Positions 17,029-26,232 of a stretch of 27,118 nt of DNA are shown here, one piece after another. Position numbers and translations under genes: made by a program. The notes under the pieces were generated by a model, which worked only from the letters and a program-made list of their open reading frames with translations, was not told where the DNA came from and ran no database searches. The stretch is from GCA-2709075 sp964492555 (GTDB lineage: Bacteria > Pseudomonadota > Alphaproteobacteria > MPNO01 > UBA2964), in contig CAZBKQ010000035.1 in assembly GCA_964492555.1 (NCBI GenBank), forward strand, positions 1 to 27,118. The letters run 5' to 3'. Position 1 is the stretch's first letter; each line of letters opens with the position of its first letter.

Positions 17029-17898
17029 TCAACCCCGGATTCCGAAAGCCAGGCAGCGCGTCCGGCCCGACAAATCCTCTATCTGAGCCAGGGTTTCCAC
17101 GCCGCATTGAATCGCGATTTCCGCAATGACCGATGCCTGGCCCACGCCCAACTCAAATAGCGCCACACCGTCCGGAGCGAGATATTCCGGAAGCTCCGGG
17201 ATCAGGTTTTTATAAGGCGCCAACCCGTCCGGGCCGCCGCCAAGCGCCAGACGCGGTTCAAAATCCCGCACTTCGGGTTGAAGGGTTTCAATTTCCGCAT
17301 CCGGAATATAAGGCGGATTACAAAGGATCAGATCGAACCGGCCCGTGACCGTTTTCAGCCAGTCCGATTGCTGAAATTGAGCACGGGCGGCCAGACCCAG
17401 ATCGGCCGCGTTGCGCCGGGCAATTTCCAGCGCGGCGGGCGAAATGTCGATTCCCAGACCGGACGCATTCGGTCGTTCGGACAGGACGGCAAGAAGCAGA
17501 CAACCGGAGCCGGTTCCGATATCGAGAATGCGTGGCGCGGCTTCCCTGCCGGGCAAGCGGTTCAGCGCTTCGGCCACCAGCGTCTCACTGTCCGGCCGGG
17601 GGTCGAGCACATCCGCGGTTACATGAAAATCGAGGCTCCAGAATTCCCGGACGCCAGTCAGGTGCGACAGGGGCTCGCGCGCGGCGCGCCTTTCGACCAA
17701 CGCCTCAAAATACGCTCTCTGCTCATCACTGCATGCGGTTTCGGGCCAGGCGGTGAAGCGGCCGGGATCAGCCTCCAGAACATGGCCGAGCAAGAGTCGC
17801 GCCTCACGCCGGGGCGACTCGATACCGGCGGCGGCAAGCCGTTTCACCGCCGCGTCAATCAGCGTTCCGGCATCTGTCGCGCCCAGACCGGCGCTCAT
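17029..17898 (-). CDS. prmC: peptide chain release factor N5-glutamine methyltransferase PrmC
   Basis: The 289-residue SAM-dependent methyltransferase methylates the glutamine of the GGQ motif in RF1 and RF2. An N-terminal helical domain (about 1-85, with ARLLLGHVL) precedes the Rossmann domain with ILDIGTGSGCLLLAVL. The N5-glutamine methyltransferase signature NPPYIP starts at Asn194 and is followed by EPRLALGGGPDGL. The start ATG overlaps the prfA stop as ATGA, so enzyme and substrate are translationally coupled. E. coli has the same prfA-prmC pair. Length is normal for the family. A hairpin at 16942-16971 probably ends the transcript. Confidence 0.97.
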   Translation of the reverse strand: MSAGLGATDAGTLIDAAVKRLAAAGIESPRREARLLLGHVLEADPGRFTAWPETACSDEQRAYFEALVERRAAREPLSHLTGVREFWSLDFHVTADVLDPRPDSETLVAEALNRLPGREAAPRILDIGTGSGCLLLAVLSERPNASGLGIDISPAALEIARRNAADLGLAARAQFQQSDWLKTVTGRFDLILCNPPYIPDAEIETLQPEVRDFEPRLALGGGPDGLAPYKNLIPELPEYLAPDGVALFELGVGQASVIAEIAIQCGVETLAQIEDLSGRTRCLAFGIRG

Positions 17899-18974
17899 TC
17901 CAGAGAGGCGAGCTTTGCCGCCTGATCCTCGGCGATCAGCGCATCGACGATTTCATCGAGCGCCTCGCCATCAAGCACCTTGTCGAGCTTGTGCAGGGTC
18001 AGCGAGATACGGTGATCGGTTACGCGCCCTTGTGGAAAATTATAGGTCCGGATGCGTTCGGAGCGATCGCCCGAGCCGACCTGAGATTTCCGGTCTTCCG
18101 CGCGGGCTTCGTCGAGCGCCGTCCGCTGCGCGTCATAAAGACGGGCACGCAGCACCTTCATCGCCTTGGCGCGATTCTTGTGTTGCGATTTCTCATCCTG
18201 CTGGCTGACCACGATGCCGGTCGGAATATGGGTGATGCGCACCGCGCTGTCCGTCTTGTTGACGTGCTGGCCGCCCGCGCCCTGAGCCCGGAAGGTATCG
18301 ATGCGCAAATCCTTGTCGTTCACCTCGACATCGACGTCTTCGGCTTCGGGCAGAACGGCCACCGTCGCCGCCGAGGTATGGATACGGCCCCCGGATTCGG
18401 TTTCCGGCACGCGCTGCACGCGATGAACGCCGGATTCGAACTTCAGCCGCGCAAACACGCCGCGTCCGGCGATCTCGACCACCGCCTCGCGAAATCCGCC
18501 GACTTCGGTTTCCGCGACCTCCATCGCCTCGAACTTCCAGCCATGAAGATCCGCAAAGCGCTGATACATGCGATAGAGATTCGCGGCGAACAGAGACGCC
18601 TCGTCACCGCCGGTGCCGGCGCGTATTTCCAGGATCGCGTTGCGTTCGTCGGCGGCGTCCTTGGGCAGCAGCAAGAGCTGCAAGTCACGCTCCAGCTCCG
18701 GCAGTTTTTCCCGCGCTTCGCGGAATTCCTCTTCCGCCATGGCGCGCATTTCCGGATCCTCCGACTGATCCGCCAGCAACCCGCCAAGATCGGCGATCTC
18801 CTCCTGCAGCGCCCGTCGCGCTTCAATACAATCCACGATAGGTGAAATTTCGGCATATTCACGCGACAGACCGGCAAAGGCGTCGCTGCCGGCGATCTCC
18901 GGATCGGACATGAGTTGCGCCAGCTCATCCTTGCGGGCGACCAGCTGATTGAGCCGTTCCTCAAAGTCGCTCAT
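17895..18974 (-). CDS. prfA: peptide chain release factor 1
   Basis: The 359-residue class I release factor recognises UAA and UAG. It carries an N-terminal helical domain, RAGTGGDEA, the codon-recognition region HRVQRVPETESGGRIHTS, and the peptidyl-hydrolysis motif GAGGQHVN with GGQ at 234-236. This is one position from E. coli RF1, and the total length is one residue shorter. RTYNFPQGRVTDHR is also typical. The start lies 14 nt inside the end of the HemA-like gene, with GGGA a few bases before the ATG. The 3' end overlaps prmC, whose product methylates Gln236. It acts in the cytosol at the ribosomal A site. Confidence 0.98.
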   Translation of the reverse strand: MSDFEERLNQLVARKDELAQLMSDPEIAGSDAFAGLSREYAEISPIVDCIEARRALQEEIADLGGLLADQSEDPEMRAMAEEEFREAREKLPELERDLQLLLLPKDAADERNAILEIRAGTGGDEASLFAANLYRMYQRFADLHGWKFEAMEVAETEVGGFREAVVEIAGRGVFARLKFESGVHRVQRVPETESGGRIHTSAATVAVLPEAEDVDVEVNDKDLRIDTFRAQGAGGQHVNKTDSAVRITHIPTGIVVSQQDEKSQHKNRAKAMKVLRARLYDAQRTALDEARAEDRKSQVGSGDRSERIRTYNFPQGRVTDHRISLTLHKLDKVLDGEALDEIVDALIAEDQAAKLASLE

Positions 18975-20091
18975 TTTTTTCCCGTTTCCTATCGCCGCGC
19001 TTTTCTTCCTGCGGTGACGCGTCCCCGAATATCAGCCGGATCGCCTCGCTCAGAGCGGGCGGCAATTTGCCGTTTTCATCCGCCAAAACCGCCAGCCGGC
19101 CATACAGCCAGCTCTCGCTGCGCCCCGCCATCGCGGCGGCGGCCTGGTCGATGTCGTTCGCGCCAATGATCTCAAAGAACCGCCGGACCTCTGCGTCGAT
19201 GAGCGCGTTCCGGGAATCTTGCCCGTCCCCGCCGGCCAGCGATTCCATTGCCATGCGCTCCAGATCATCAAGCGAAAACAGATAGGCGTCCTCAATCCGG
19301 TCGACCGCCGGGGCGATATCCCCGGGAATGCCGCCATCAACCAGCAGAATCGGCTTGTGCCGTCTGCGGCGCAGCGCCTGGTTGACATCGTCGGCGGAAA
19401 CCCAGACACGCCCATCGCCGATATCGGTAATCACGATGTCGGCCTCCTGCAGCAGCGACTCCATCATCTCCGGTTCGGCGAAATGCCCGCCATGAGAGAT
19501 CGCAAACCGTTCCGCATCCGCGTGCCGGCGGGCGGTGACGGTAAAATGCTTCAGACCGGCGGCCAGCAGATGGCGGATGACATTCTGCGAAAACCCGCCG
19601 CCGCCGACTGCGAGCGCCTGCAGACCGTCCACCGCGCCATGAATGTTCTCCGACAGGGTCTCGACCATCGCCGCGACATCAATGGTGGGAATCGCCCAGG
19701 CGCTTTCGCTTCCTGTGACGATGCGCGCCGCGCCATCGATCAGGGCGCGAAGTTCGGGCGCGAGCGGCACGGTTTCTTCCGCCAATGCCGCCGACCGCTC
19801 AAACAGTGTCAACATCTCGGGCGTGGCCCGTTCGAAAATATCCCGGACGGCGCCCTCTCCTTCCAGAACGGGGGAGTCAAAGACTGTCCCGGGACTAGTC
19901 TCACCGATTAGCGCCTTTACCGCCGCGAAACTGGCGCCGGCGGCGACCAGCCGTATGCCGTCCGGAAAGGCGATACAAAGCGCGCGCCCATCGCCGCCGA
20001 GCACGGTCTGGATGTCGGAGGCTTTAGCCCCCGCCGGTAATGCGACCCCGACAGCGAACAGCCGGGACGCTGTATCCCGCGCCCCCGTCAT
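18961..20091 (-). CDS. degenerate glutamyl-tRNA reductase (HemA-like) protein, probably non-catalytic
   Basis: The 376-residue protein keeps the glutamyl-tRNA-reductase plan. Residues 1-110 weakly resemble the catalytic domain (LFAVGV start). Residues 113-150 follow the spinal helix. Residues 155-260 are the NADPH-type Rossmann domain with GGGGFS at 163-168, ADIVIT at 217-222 and HKPILLVDGGIPGDI at 245-259, then AYLFSLDDLE. Key residues are lost. The STCNR motif with the catalytic Cys is absent, and the only Cys (39) does not align with it. GAGEM has become GGGGFS, and PRD has become PGD. The last 19 residues are highly charged and overlap prfA. It starts 2 nt after the hisS stop and overlaps prfA by 14 nt, so it is firmly in the operon. 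Location matches hemA in E. coli hemA-prfA-prmC. Real but likely repurposed; role unknown. Confidence 0.8.
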   Translation of the reverse strand: MTGARDTASRLFAVGVALPAGAKASDIQTVLGGDGRALCIAFPDGIRLVAAGASFAAVKALIGETSPGTVFDSPVLEGEGAVRDIFERATPEMLTLFERSAALAEETVPLAPELRALIDGAARIVTGSESAWAIPTIDVAAMVETLSENIHGAVDGLQALAVGGGGFSQNVIRHLLAAGLKHFTVTARRHADAERFAISHGGHFAEPEMMESLLQEADIVITDIGDGRVWVSADDVNQALRRRRHKPILLVDGGIPGDIAPAVDRIEDAYLFSLDDLERMAMESLAGGDGQDSRNALIDAEVRRFFEIIGANDIDQAAAAMAGRSESWLYGRLAVLADENGKLPPALSEAIRLIFGDASPQEEKRGDRKREKNERL

Positions 20092-20093
20092 CG

Positions 20094-21338
20094 CTAACGA
20101 TACCGGTTGAGATTGTCGGAAAGCGCGTCGAGCGGCGCCTCGACCTGATCGCCGCTATCAAGATCGCGGATGCAGGCGACGCCGCGTTCCAGCTCATCCC
20201 CGCCGAGAATCACGGCAGCGCGCGCGCTCAGTCGATTGGCGCGTTTCAGCCGCCGGCTCATATTGCCCCGATAGGCAAGCTCCACCGTGAACCCGTCCCG
20301 GCGCAGGCGATGCGCGGTCAGGGCCGCGACGTCATCCTGCTCACGAGCCACCGGAATGATCGCGATCGGCCGCGTCACGTCCGGTTGATTTTCGACCAGC
20401 ATGCCGAGCCGTTCGATCCCGGCGGCCCAGCCGACACCGGGTGTTTCCGGTCCGCCCATCTGGCCGACCAGCCCGTCATAACGACCGCCAGCCAGAACCG
20501 TACCCTGCGCGCCCAGCGCATCTGTCGTGAATTCAAAGGCCGTATGGCAATAATAATCCAGCCCGCGCACCAGCCTCTGATTGAGGGTGTAGCCGATCGA
20601 CAACGCGTTCAGCCCGTCGCACACCGCGCCAAAAAAATCCTGCGACTCGGCATCCAGATAGGCGGCGAATTCCGGCGCGTCCTCAATCAGCGCGCGGTCG
20701 CCCTTATCCTTGGAATCGAGGATACGCAGCGGATTTTTCTCGAGCCGCATGCGGCTGTCCTCGGAAAGGGCGTCGAGATGGTCCTGAAAATAAGCGACCA
20801 GCGCCTCACGATAGGCCGCGCGGCTTTCCTGGTTGCCGAGCGTATTGAGCTCCAGCGTGATGTTGCCACTGAGGCCGAGCGCCTCCAGCACCGAAGCGCC
20901 CAGCGCAATGATATCGATATCGCCCTGCGGTTCGGGCACGCCGAGCAGCTCAACGCCGATCTGATGGAACTGTCGGTAGCGGCCTTTCTGCGGACGTTCA
21001 TAGCGGAACATCGGCCCGCGATAGAAATATTTGAGCGGCAGATTCTGGCTCAACCCGCCGGAAATCAGCATCCGGGCCACGCCCGCCGTGCCTTCGGGAC
21101 GCAATGTGACCTGATCGCCGCCCTTATCCTCAAAACTGTACATTTCCTTGGTGACGATATCGGAGGTATCGCCGAGGGTGCGTTTGAAGACTTCCGAAAA
21201 CTCGAAAATCGGCGTGGCGATTTCCTCAAACCCGTACCGCGCGGCGATCCCCGCCGCCGTGTCGCCGACCAGACGGTGAAGCCGAAATTCCTCGGGCAGA
21301 ATATCGTGGGTGCCGCGTACCGGCTGAAGCCCTGCCAT
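20094..21338 (-). CDS. hisS: histidyl-tRNA synthetase
   Basis: This is a 414-residue class II synthetase that charges tRNA-His in the cytosol. LQPVRGTHDILPEE at the N-terminus is a family hallmark. RPEGTAG (80-86) and the motif 2 loop FRYERPQKGRYRQFHQ (111-126) bind ATP. RGLDYY (258-263) is the histidine-recognition (HisA) motif, and GVGWAAGIER (301-310) is motif 3. The anticodon-binding domain occupies the last 90 residues. ATG 21338 is preferred to the in-frame TTG at 21377 because the family begins there, although no strong ribosome site precedes either. A 6-bp hairpin (21370-21386) sits about 32 nt upstream in the leader. The next gene begins 2 nt after the stop, so hisS leads an operon with the HemA-like gene, prfA and prmC. 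Confidence 0.97.
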   Translation of the reverse strand: MAGLQPVRGTHDILPEEFRLHRLVGDTAAGIAARYGFEEIATPIFEFSEVFKRTLGDTSDIVTKEMYSFEDKGGDQVTLRPEGTAGVARMLISGGLSQNLPLKYFYRGPMFRYERPQKGRYRQFHQIGVELLGVPEPQGDIDIIALGASVLEALGLSGNITLELNTLGNQESRAAYREALVAYFQDHLDALSEDSRMRLEKNPLRILDSKDKGDRALIEDAPEFAAYLDAESQDFFGAVCDGLNALSIGYTLNQRLVRGLDYYCHTAFEFTTDALGAQGTVLAGGRYDGLVGQMGGPETPGVGWAAGIERLGMLVENQPDVTRPIAIIPVAREQDDVAALTAHRLRRDGFTVELAYRGNMSRRLKRANRLSARAAVILGGDELERGVACIRDLDSGDQVEAPLDALSDNLNRYR

Positions 21339-21440
21339 TGTCAGACCAAACGCATCCTTTGAGTTAACGCCGCGCAATTGGCGCGGTTGTGCCGCAACCT
21401 AGAAACAAAATGACGTGATTTCAATATTTTACCGAACCGG

Positions 21441-22586
21441 CTACGGGGTCTTGAGCCGGGCGCGGAGACTTTCCGGGTCGAGAGCGACATCGCGGCGCAC
21501 AGCGCCTACCGGCCCCAACGGCGCCAGCAGCTGGCCATCAACCAGAATATCGATGCCCCCCGCATTACCGGTGGTCAGGCGTATCCCGCTTTCGCCGGGC
21601 ACGCTGTAGATCTCTCCGGCGCGGAGGATCTGCGAAATGACGCGGTCGCCATTGGCACGGCGTAACTCGACCCAGCTAGCCGCCGTGGCCCGTAACTTGA
21701 CGCGCCCGGCCACCGGTTCGGCCGGAGCGAGTCGGGCCGGGGCGGTTACGAGTTCGGGTTCAGCTGTCGCCGTGGCTACCGCGCTTTCCGCCTGGCCGGC
21801 GGGATCGGCGGTGGCGGTCGTGGCGGGTTCCGGCACGGCCTGTTGTTCGGGCGCGGGCACGGCTGTTTCTGGGGTGGTCATTGCGTTTTCAACCGGTTGT
21901 TCCGCCGCCGTGGCGGTTTCCGCCGTTGCGGGCGGTGGTTCGGACGGTCCCGGCGCCACCGCTTCGGTCTCCGGCCGGGCCGGAGCACCCGCCTCCGCCT
22001 TCATGGACGACTCGGCAACGGCGGGGGCGGCTTTTTCGTCGGGCTTTTCGGCTTCGGCGGCAACATCTTTCGCGGCGCCATCAGACGGTTTCTCAGCCGG
22101 CGTCTTCTCGCCGCCATCGACCATGCTGGAAATTTCGCTGGGAATCTGGGCGATCACCTCACCCGCATCGCGCCCGTGAAGCGTCAAATAATACCAGGCG
22201 CCATAGGCGGCGAGCGCCAGAATCCCGGCCACGAACAGAATAAAGCCGGTGGGCATCCGGCCTTCGACGGCGGGTGCCGGCGGCGCGGCGGTGGCACGGT
22301 TGGGGCTGTCCTGGTTGATATCCCGATAACGGCGCATGACCTCGGCGGTATCGAGGCCGAGATAGTCCGCATAGGCGCGCACAAAACCGGAAGCGTAGGT
22401 GGGGCCCGGCAAATCCTCGAACCGGCCCTCCTCGATCGCCGCCAGATAGGCATGGCGGATTCGAAGTATCCGGCCCACATCGGCCAGCGACTTTCCATGC
22501 GCTTCCCGCATATCGCGCAAGGCGGCGCCGAATTCGTTCGCGTGCGACGCGCCGGAAAATACGGAATCTGAACTGCCGTTTGCCAA
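21441..22586 (-). CDS. rodZ: RodZ-like HTH/transmembrane/DUF4115 protein
   Basis: This is a 381-residue protein from TTG 22586. Residues 18-85 form an HTH_25/Xre-type domain (GAALRDMREAHGKSLADV, ATIEEG-like AAIEEGRFEDLPG, YASGFVRAYADYLGLD). One membrane helix spans about 114-134. A long Pro/Ala/Glu/Thr-rich periplasmic linker follows (about 150-295), then a C-terminal DUF4115-like beta domain (KLRATAASWVELRRANGDRV to the end). RodZ links MreB to the wall-elongation machinery, and this architecture fits. TTG 22586 is chosen over TTG 22637 because GGTGGAG lies eight bases before it and nothing comparable precedes the other. The gene is upstream of hisS on the same strand. In E. coli ispG sits between rodZ and hisS; here it is absent. 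Confidence 0.85.
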   Translation of the reverse strand: MANGSSDSVFSGASHANEFGAALRDMREAHGKSLADVGRILRIRHAYLAAIEEGRFEDLPGPTYASGFVRAYADYLGLDTAEVMRRYRDINQDSPNRATAAPPAPAVEGRMPTGFILFVAGILALAAYGAWYYLTLHGRDAGEVIAQIPSEISSMVDGGEKTPAEKPSDGAAKDVAAEAEKPDEKAAPAVAESSMKAEAGAPARPETEAVAPGPSEPPPATAETATAAEQPVENAMTTPETAVPAPEQQAVPEPATTATADPAGQAESAVATATAEPELVTAPARLAPAEPVAGRVKLRATAASWVELRRANGDRVISQILRAGEIYSVPGESGIRLTTGNAGGIDILVDGQLLAPLGPVGAVRRDVALDPESLRARLKTP

Positions 22587-22700
22587 AATCTGGTCTCCAC
22601 CCTTCGATCCGCCGTCAGACGTCCCGGCAAATATCAATCCCGGTTAGTAACAGCAAAAAATTATGTCAATCAATCCATTGTTGCCGAACGGCCAAAAATT

Positions 22701-24968
22701 TCAGAGCGCGACCCCATGATCCCGGGCAAAAAACCGCAACTTGCGGCGCACACTGTGTTCGGCGCTGCCGGCCAGCGTTTCCATATATCCCGACAACTCT
22801 TCGACATTGAGAGAGCGCACCATGGCCCGGACCTTGCCGAGCTGTGGCGGCGACATGGAAATGGTCCGGAAGCCGAGTCCGATAAGCGCCATCGCCTCAA
22901 GCGGGTCGCCCGCCATTTCACCGCAAAGCGAAAGCGGCACCTGGGCCTGGTGGCAATCCGTCACGATCTTGCGCAGCAATTCCAGCATGCCGGGCGAGAG
23001 GACGTCATAGCGGTCGGCGACCAGCGGATTGCCGCGATCGGCGGCGAAGAGAAACTGAAATAGGTCGTTGCTGCCGACCGACAGGAAATCGACGCGCTGT
23101 AGCAATGCCGGCAACTGCCAGACCAGCCCAGGCACCTCCAGCATCGCCCCCACCCGTAATGTCGCGGGAAGACGCCCGCCTTGGCCGCGCTCGCGTTCCA
23201 GCTCCTTGTCGAGGATGGCGCGCGCTGCTTCGAACTCGGCGACCTCCGCCACCATCGGAAACATGACGGAGAGATTGCGTCCGTCCGCCGCCTGGATCAG
23301 CGCGCGAAGCTGCTGACGCAGCATCAACGGGCGGTCGAGCGCCATCCGGATCGCCCGCCAGCCCATATTCGGATTCTGGTCCGCCGTGTCGTGAAGATAG
23401 GGAAGCTGCTTGTCGCCGCCGATATCGAGCGTACGGAAATTGACCGGACGGCCGCCGGCAAGCTCCAGAATATTGGCGTAGAGCTCGCGCTGCGCCGCGA
23501 CGCTCGGCAATTCCGACCGCACCATGAAGGGAATTTCAGTTCGGAACAGCCCCACCCCGTCCGCGCCGGTTTCCTCAACCTGGCCGACCTCTATCATCAA
23601 CCCGGCATTCAGGTTGAGCGATACCCGCTTGTCATCCAGCGTCACCGGCGGCTGGGTCCGCATCGCGGCATGGGCGCGGCGCTGGTTCTCGCGGTCCGCG
23701 ATGGAACGCAACACCACCTGCTGGATATCTTCGGTGGGCCGGACAAAGACTTGCGCGTTCTCCGCGTCCACGATAACCGGGTCGTGCGGATCGATGCGGG
23801 TCAGCAGATTTTCAATCCGGCCGATCACCGGAATATCAAGCGCCCGGGCGACAATAGCGACATGGGCGTTAGCGCTGCCTTCTTCGAGCAGCAGCGCCCG
23901 GATGCGGTGGGCTTCGTAATCCAGCAATTCCGCCGGGCCCATATTGCGGGCGAGCAGCACCACATCATCCGGCAGATCATCGAAAGCGGATGTCGCGTGT
24001 TCGCCGGAAAGATGCGTCATCAGCCGATTGGCGAGGTCGGTAAAATCGTGGAGCCGTTCGCGCAGATAGGGGTTGGCCGCGCCGGCCATCCGGCTTTGCA
24101 TGTCGTCATGGACATTCTGCACCGCCGCCTCGGCGGTGAGCCCCGACGCCGTTGCCTCATGTAGCCGCTTGATCCACCCCGCGTCGCGTGCGACCAGCCT
24201 GTAGGTTTCCAGCACGTCCCGATGCTCGCCGCTGCCGGACAGTTCATCGGTGGCGAACAACGCATCCAGCGATTCATGCATCGCGGACAGCGCCGCTGTC
24301 AGCCGGTCGGTTTCCGCCTCCGGATCGTCGGCAAAAAGACGCCGGATCGAGACGCGATGCTGATGCAGGACCGCCTCGCCCATTGCGATGCCGGAATTGA
24401 TGCGAATACCGGTCAGACGCGTCGGCAGAATGGCGTTGCCCTCCGCCCGGGTCTGTTCACCGGCCCCGATCAGCTCCCCGCCGGCGATCAGTTCGGCCAG
24501 CACGAGCACGATCATTTCGAGCGCTTCCTGCTCTTCCTCGGTATAGTGCCGCGCCGCCTTGTTCTGGACCGCCAGCACGCCGCGGACGCGTCCGGTCCGG
24601 ATGATCGGCACGCCGAGGAAGGAATGGAATTCTTCCTCGCCGGTTTCCGGGCGATAGGCAAAATCGGGGTGCGATTGGGCTTCCTGAAGATTCAACGGCC
24701 GGGCATGCGCGGCAATATTACCGACCAGCCCCTCGCCCACACGCAAGCGGGTCTGATGCACCGCGTCCGGGTTAAGCCCCTGGGTCGCGAACAGCTCCAG
24801 CACCTCACCCGCGCGCAGCACATAAACCGTGCAGACCTCGCACAGCAGTTCGCGCGCGATCGTCCGAACCAGCGAGTCGAGGCGTTCCGCCGCCTTGCCC
24901 TCGCCGGACATGATCTGCCTGACCTGCCGCAGCAGCCGCCGCGATCCCGTTACCGTGGTATCGGCCAT
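22701..24968 (-). CDS. ptsP: phosphoenolpyruvate--protein phosphotransferase PtsP (EI-Ntr)
   Basis: This 755-residue protein is the first enzyme of the nitrogen-related phosphotransferase system. It takes phosphate from PEP to a histidine and passes it to NPr. A GAF sensor domain (about 18-160, EVCTVYVLRAGEVLELFATQGL) precedes the Enzyme I part. The phosphohistidine His369 lies in SANAHVAIVARALDIPVIG. The C-terminal PEP-binding barrel has GLFRTEIPFM, NPNMGWRAIRMAL, SVGSNDLFQF and the catalytic Cys682 in LCGEMAGDP. ATG 24968 with GGAG five nt upstream is the start. The frame continues to 25289 over lysC but has no homology there. It follows lysC by 43 nt, probably as one operon. GAF binding of glutamine-type signals is the usual control in this family. 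Confidence 0.97.
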   Translation of the reverse strand: MADTTVTGSRRLLRQVRQIMSGEGKAAERLDSLVRTIARELLCEVCTVYVLRAGEVLELFATQGLNPDAVHQTRLRVGEGLVGNIAAHARPLNLQEAQSHPDFAYRPETGEEEFHSFLGVPIIRTGRVRGVLAVQNKAARHYTEEEQEALEMIVLVLAELIAGGELIGAGEQTRAEGNAILPTRLTGIRINSGIAMGEAVLHQHRVSIRRLFADDPEAETDRLTAALSAMHESLDALFATDELSGSGEHRDVLETYRLVARDAGWIKRLHEATASGLTAEAAVQNVHDDMQSRMAGAANPYLRERLHDFTDLANRLMTHLSGEHATSAFDDLPDDVVLLARNMGPAELLDYEAHRIRALLLEEGSANAHVAIVARALDIPVIGRIENLLTRIDPHDPVIVDAENAQVFVRPTEDIQQVVLRSIADRENQRRAHAAMRTQPPVTLDDKRVSLNLNAGLMIEVGQVEETGADGVGLFRTEIPFMVRSELPSVAAQRELYANILELAGGRPVNFRTLDIGGDKQLPYLHDTADQNPNMGWRAIRMALDRPLMLRQQLRALIQAADGRNLSVMFPMVAEVAEFEAARAILDKELERERGQGGRLPATLRVGAMLEVPGLVWQLPALLQRVDFLSVGSNDLFQFLFAADRGNPLVADRYDVLSPGMLELLRKIVTDCHQAQVPLSLCGEMAGDPLEAMALIGLGFRTISMSPPQLGKVRAMVRSLNVEELSGYMETLAGSAEHSVRRKLRFFARDHGVAL

Positions 24969-25011
24969 AGTTTCTCCATGCGCCGGGTTTAAGCTGGCCG
25001 GCGCAATCCGG

Positions 25012-26232
25012 TTACGATGCGTCCAACCCGTACGCCGTGTGAAGCGCGCGCAGCGCCAGTTCCGTATACTCCTCTGATATAAGGACGCTGACCTTGATCT
25101 CCGAGGTCGAAATAACCTGAATATTGATTCCGCGTTCCGCGAGCGCGGTGAACATGCGCTGCGCGACGCCGGCGTGGCTGCGCATACCCACCCCGACCAC
25201 GGAAATCTTCGTGACATCGGGATCGGCCGCCAGCCGCTCAAATCCCAGCGCCGCGCGGTTTTTCTCCAGCACGTCGCACGCCCGATCAAAATCCGCCCGC
25301 GTCACGGTAAAAGTCAGATCGGTCGCCTTGCCGTCTTCGGAGACGTTCTGAACGATCATATCCACATTAATGTTGGCATCGGTGAGCGGACCGAAGATCG
25401 ATGCCGCGATCCCGGGCCTGTCGGCCACACGCACCAGCGTGATCTTTGCCTCATCCTTGCTGTGCGCGATGCCGCTTACCAGTTCCTGTTCCAAGATTTC
25501 ATCCTCATCTACAACCAGCGTGCCTTCCGCATCCGAAAAAGAGGAGCGAACCTGAAGCCGCACGCGGTATTTCATCGCCAGCTCAACCGAGCGGGTCTGC
25601 AGCACCTTGGCGCCGAGCGACGCCAGTTCCAGCATTTCCTCGTAGGTAATCTTAGGCAGCTTGCGCGCCTTGGCAACAATACGGGGGTCGGAGGTATAAA
25701 CCCCGTCGACATCGGTAAAGATATCACAGCGATCCGCCGCCAGCGCCGCCGCCAGCGCCACGGCGGAGGTGTCCGACCCGCCGCGCCCCAGCGTGGTGAT
25801 CCGGTTATCCGATCCCAGCCCCTGAAACCCCGCCACCACGGCAACCTGGCCGCCGGAAATCCGTTCCGACAAAAGATCCGTTTCGATTTCCAGAATCCGC
25901 GCCTTGCCATGCGCGTCATCGGTCCGGATGGGTATCTGCCAGCCGAGCCAGGACCGCGCATCGACACCGAGCTGATGCAGCGCCAACGCCATCAGACCGG
26001 CGGTGACCTGTTCGCCCGAGGCGACCACGGAATCATATTCCCGCGCATCATGCAGCGGCGATATCCCGACCGTGTGTTCGACCAGACGGTTGGTATCACC
26101 CGCCATGGCGGACACGACGACCGCGACCTCATTGCCGGCATCCACCTCGCGCTTTACGCGTTCGGCGGCCGCCCGGATTCGGTCGAGATCGGCCACCGAC
26201 GTGCCGCCGAATTTCTGTACGATGCGTGCCAT
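25012..26232 (-). CDS. lysC: aspartate kinase
   Basis: The 406-residue enzyme phosphorylates aspartate, the first step to lysine, threonine and methionine. The kinase domain begins MARIVQKFGGTSV (Lys7), with GRGGSDTSAVALAAAL and FTDVDGVYTSDPR further on. Two C-terminal ACT domains (DRPGIAASIFGPL and VGVGMRSHAGVAQRM, about 275-400) are the allosteric sites for end-product feedback. ATG 26232 is preferred to GTG 26265 because the family starts there and the extra 11 residues are not conserved. It is divergent from ubiG across a 160-nt spacer in which I could not make a confident promoter call. ptsP follows on the same strand, a pairing common in alphaproteobacteria. Confidence 0.97.
   Translation of the reverse strand: MARIVQKFGGTSVADLDRIRAAAERVKREVDAGNEVAVVVSAMAGDTNRLVEHTVGISPLHDAREYDSVVASGEQVTAGLMALALHQLGVDARSWLGWQIPIRTDDAHGKARILEIETDLLSERISGGQVAVVAGFQGLGSDNRITTLGRGGSDTSAVALAAALAADRCDIFTDVDGVYTSDPRIVAKARKLPKITYEEMLELASLGAKVLQTRSVELAMKYRVRLQVRSSFSDAEGTLVVDEDEILEQELVSGIAHSKDEAKITLVRVADRPGIAASIFGPLTDANINVDMIVQNVSEDGKATDLTFTVTRADFDRACDVLEKNRAALGFERLAADPDVTKISVVGVGMRSHAGVAQRMFTALAERGINIQVISTSEIKVSVLISEEYTELALRALHTAYGLDAS

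Noticed and set aside
21339..21377. TTG start of hisS 13 codons upstream
   Set aside because: Histidyl-tRNA synthetases begin at the LQPVRGTHD segment; the extra residues are unconserved and the upstream codon is a poor start.
24969..25289. N-terminal extension of ptsP over the end of lysC
   Set aside because: The extra 107 codons are antisense-like low-homology sequence overlapping the lysC ACT domain. ATG 24968 has a proper ribosome site and starts the GAF domain.
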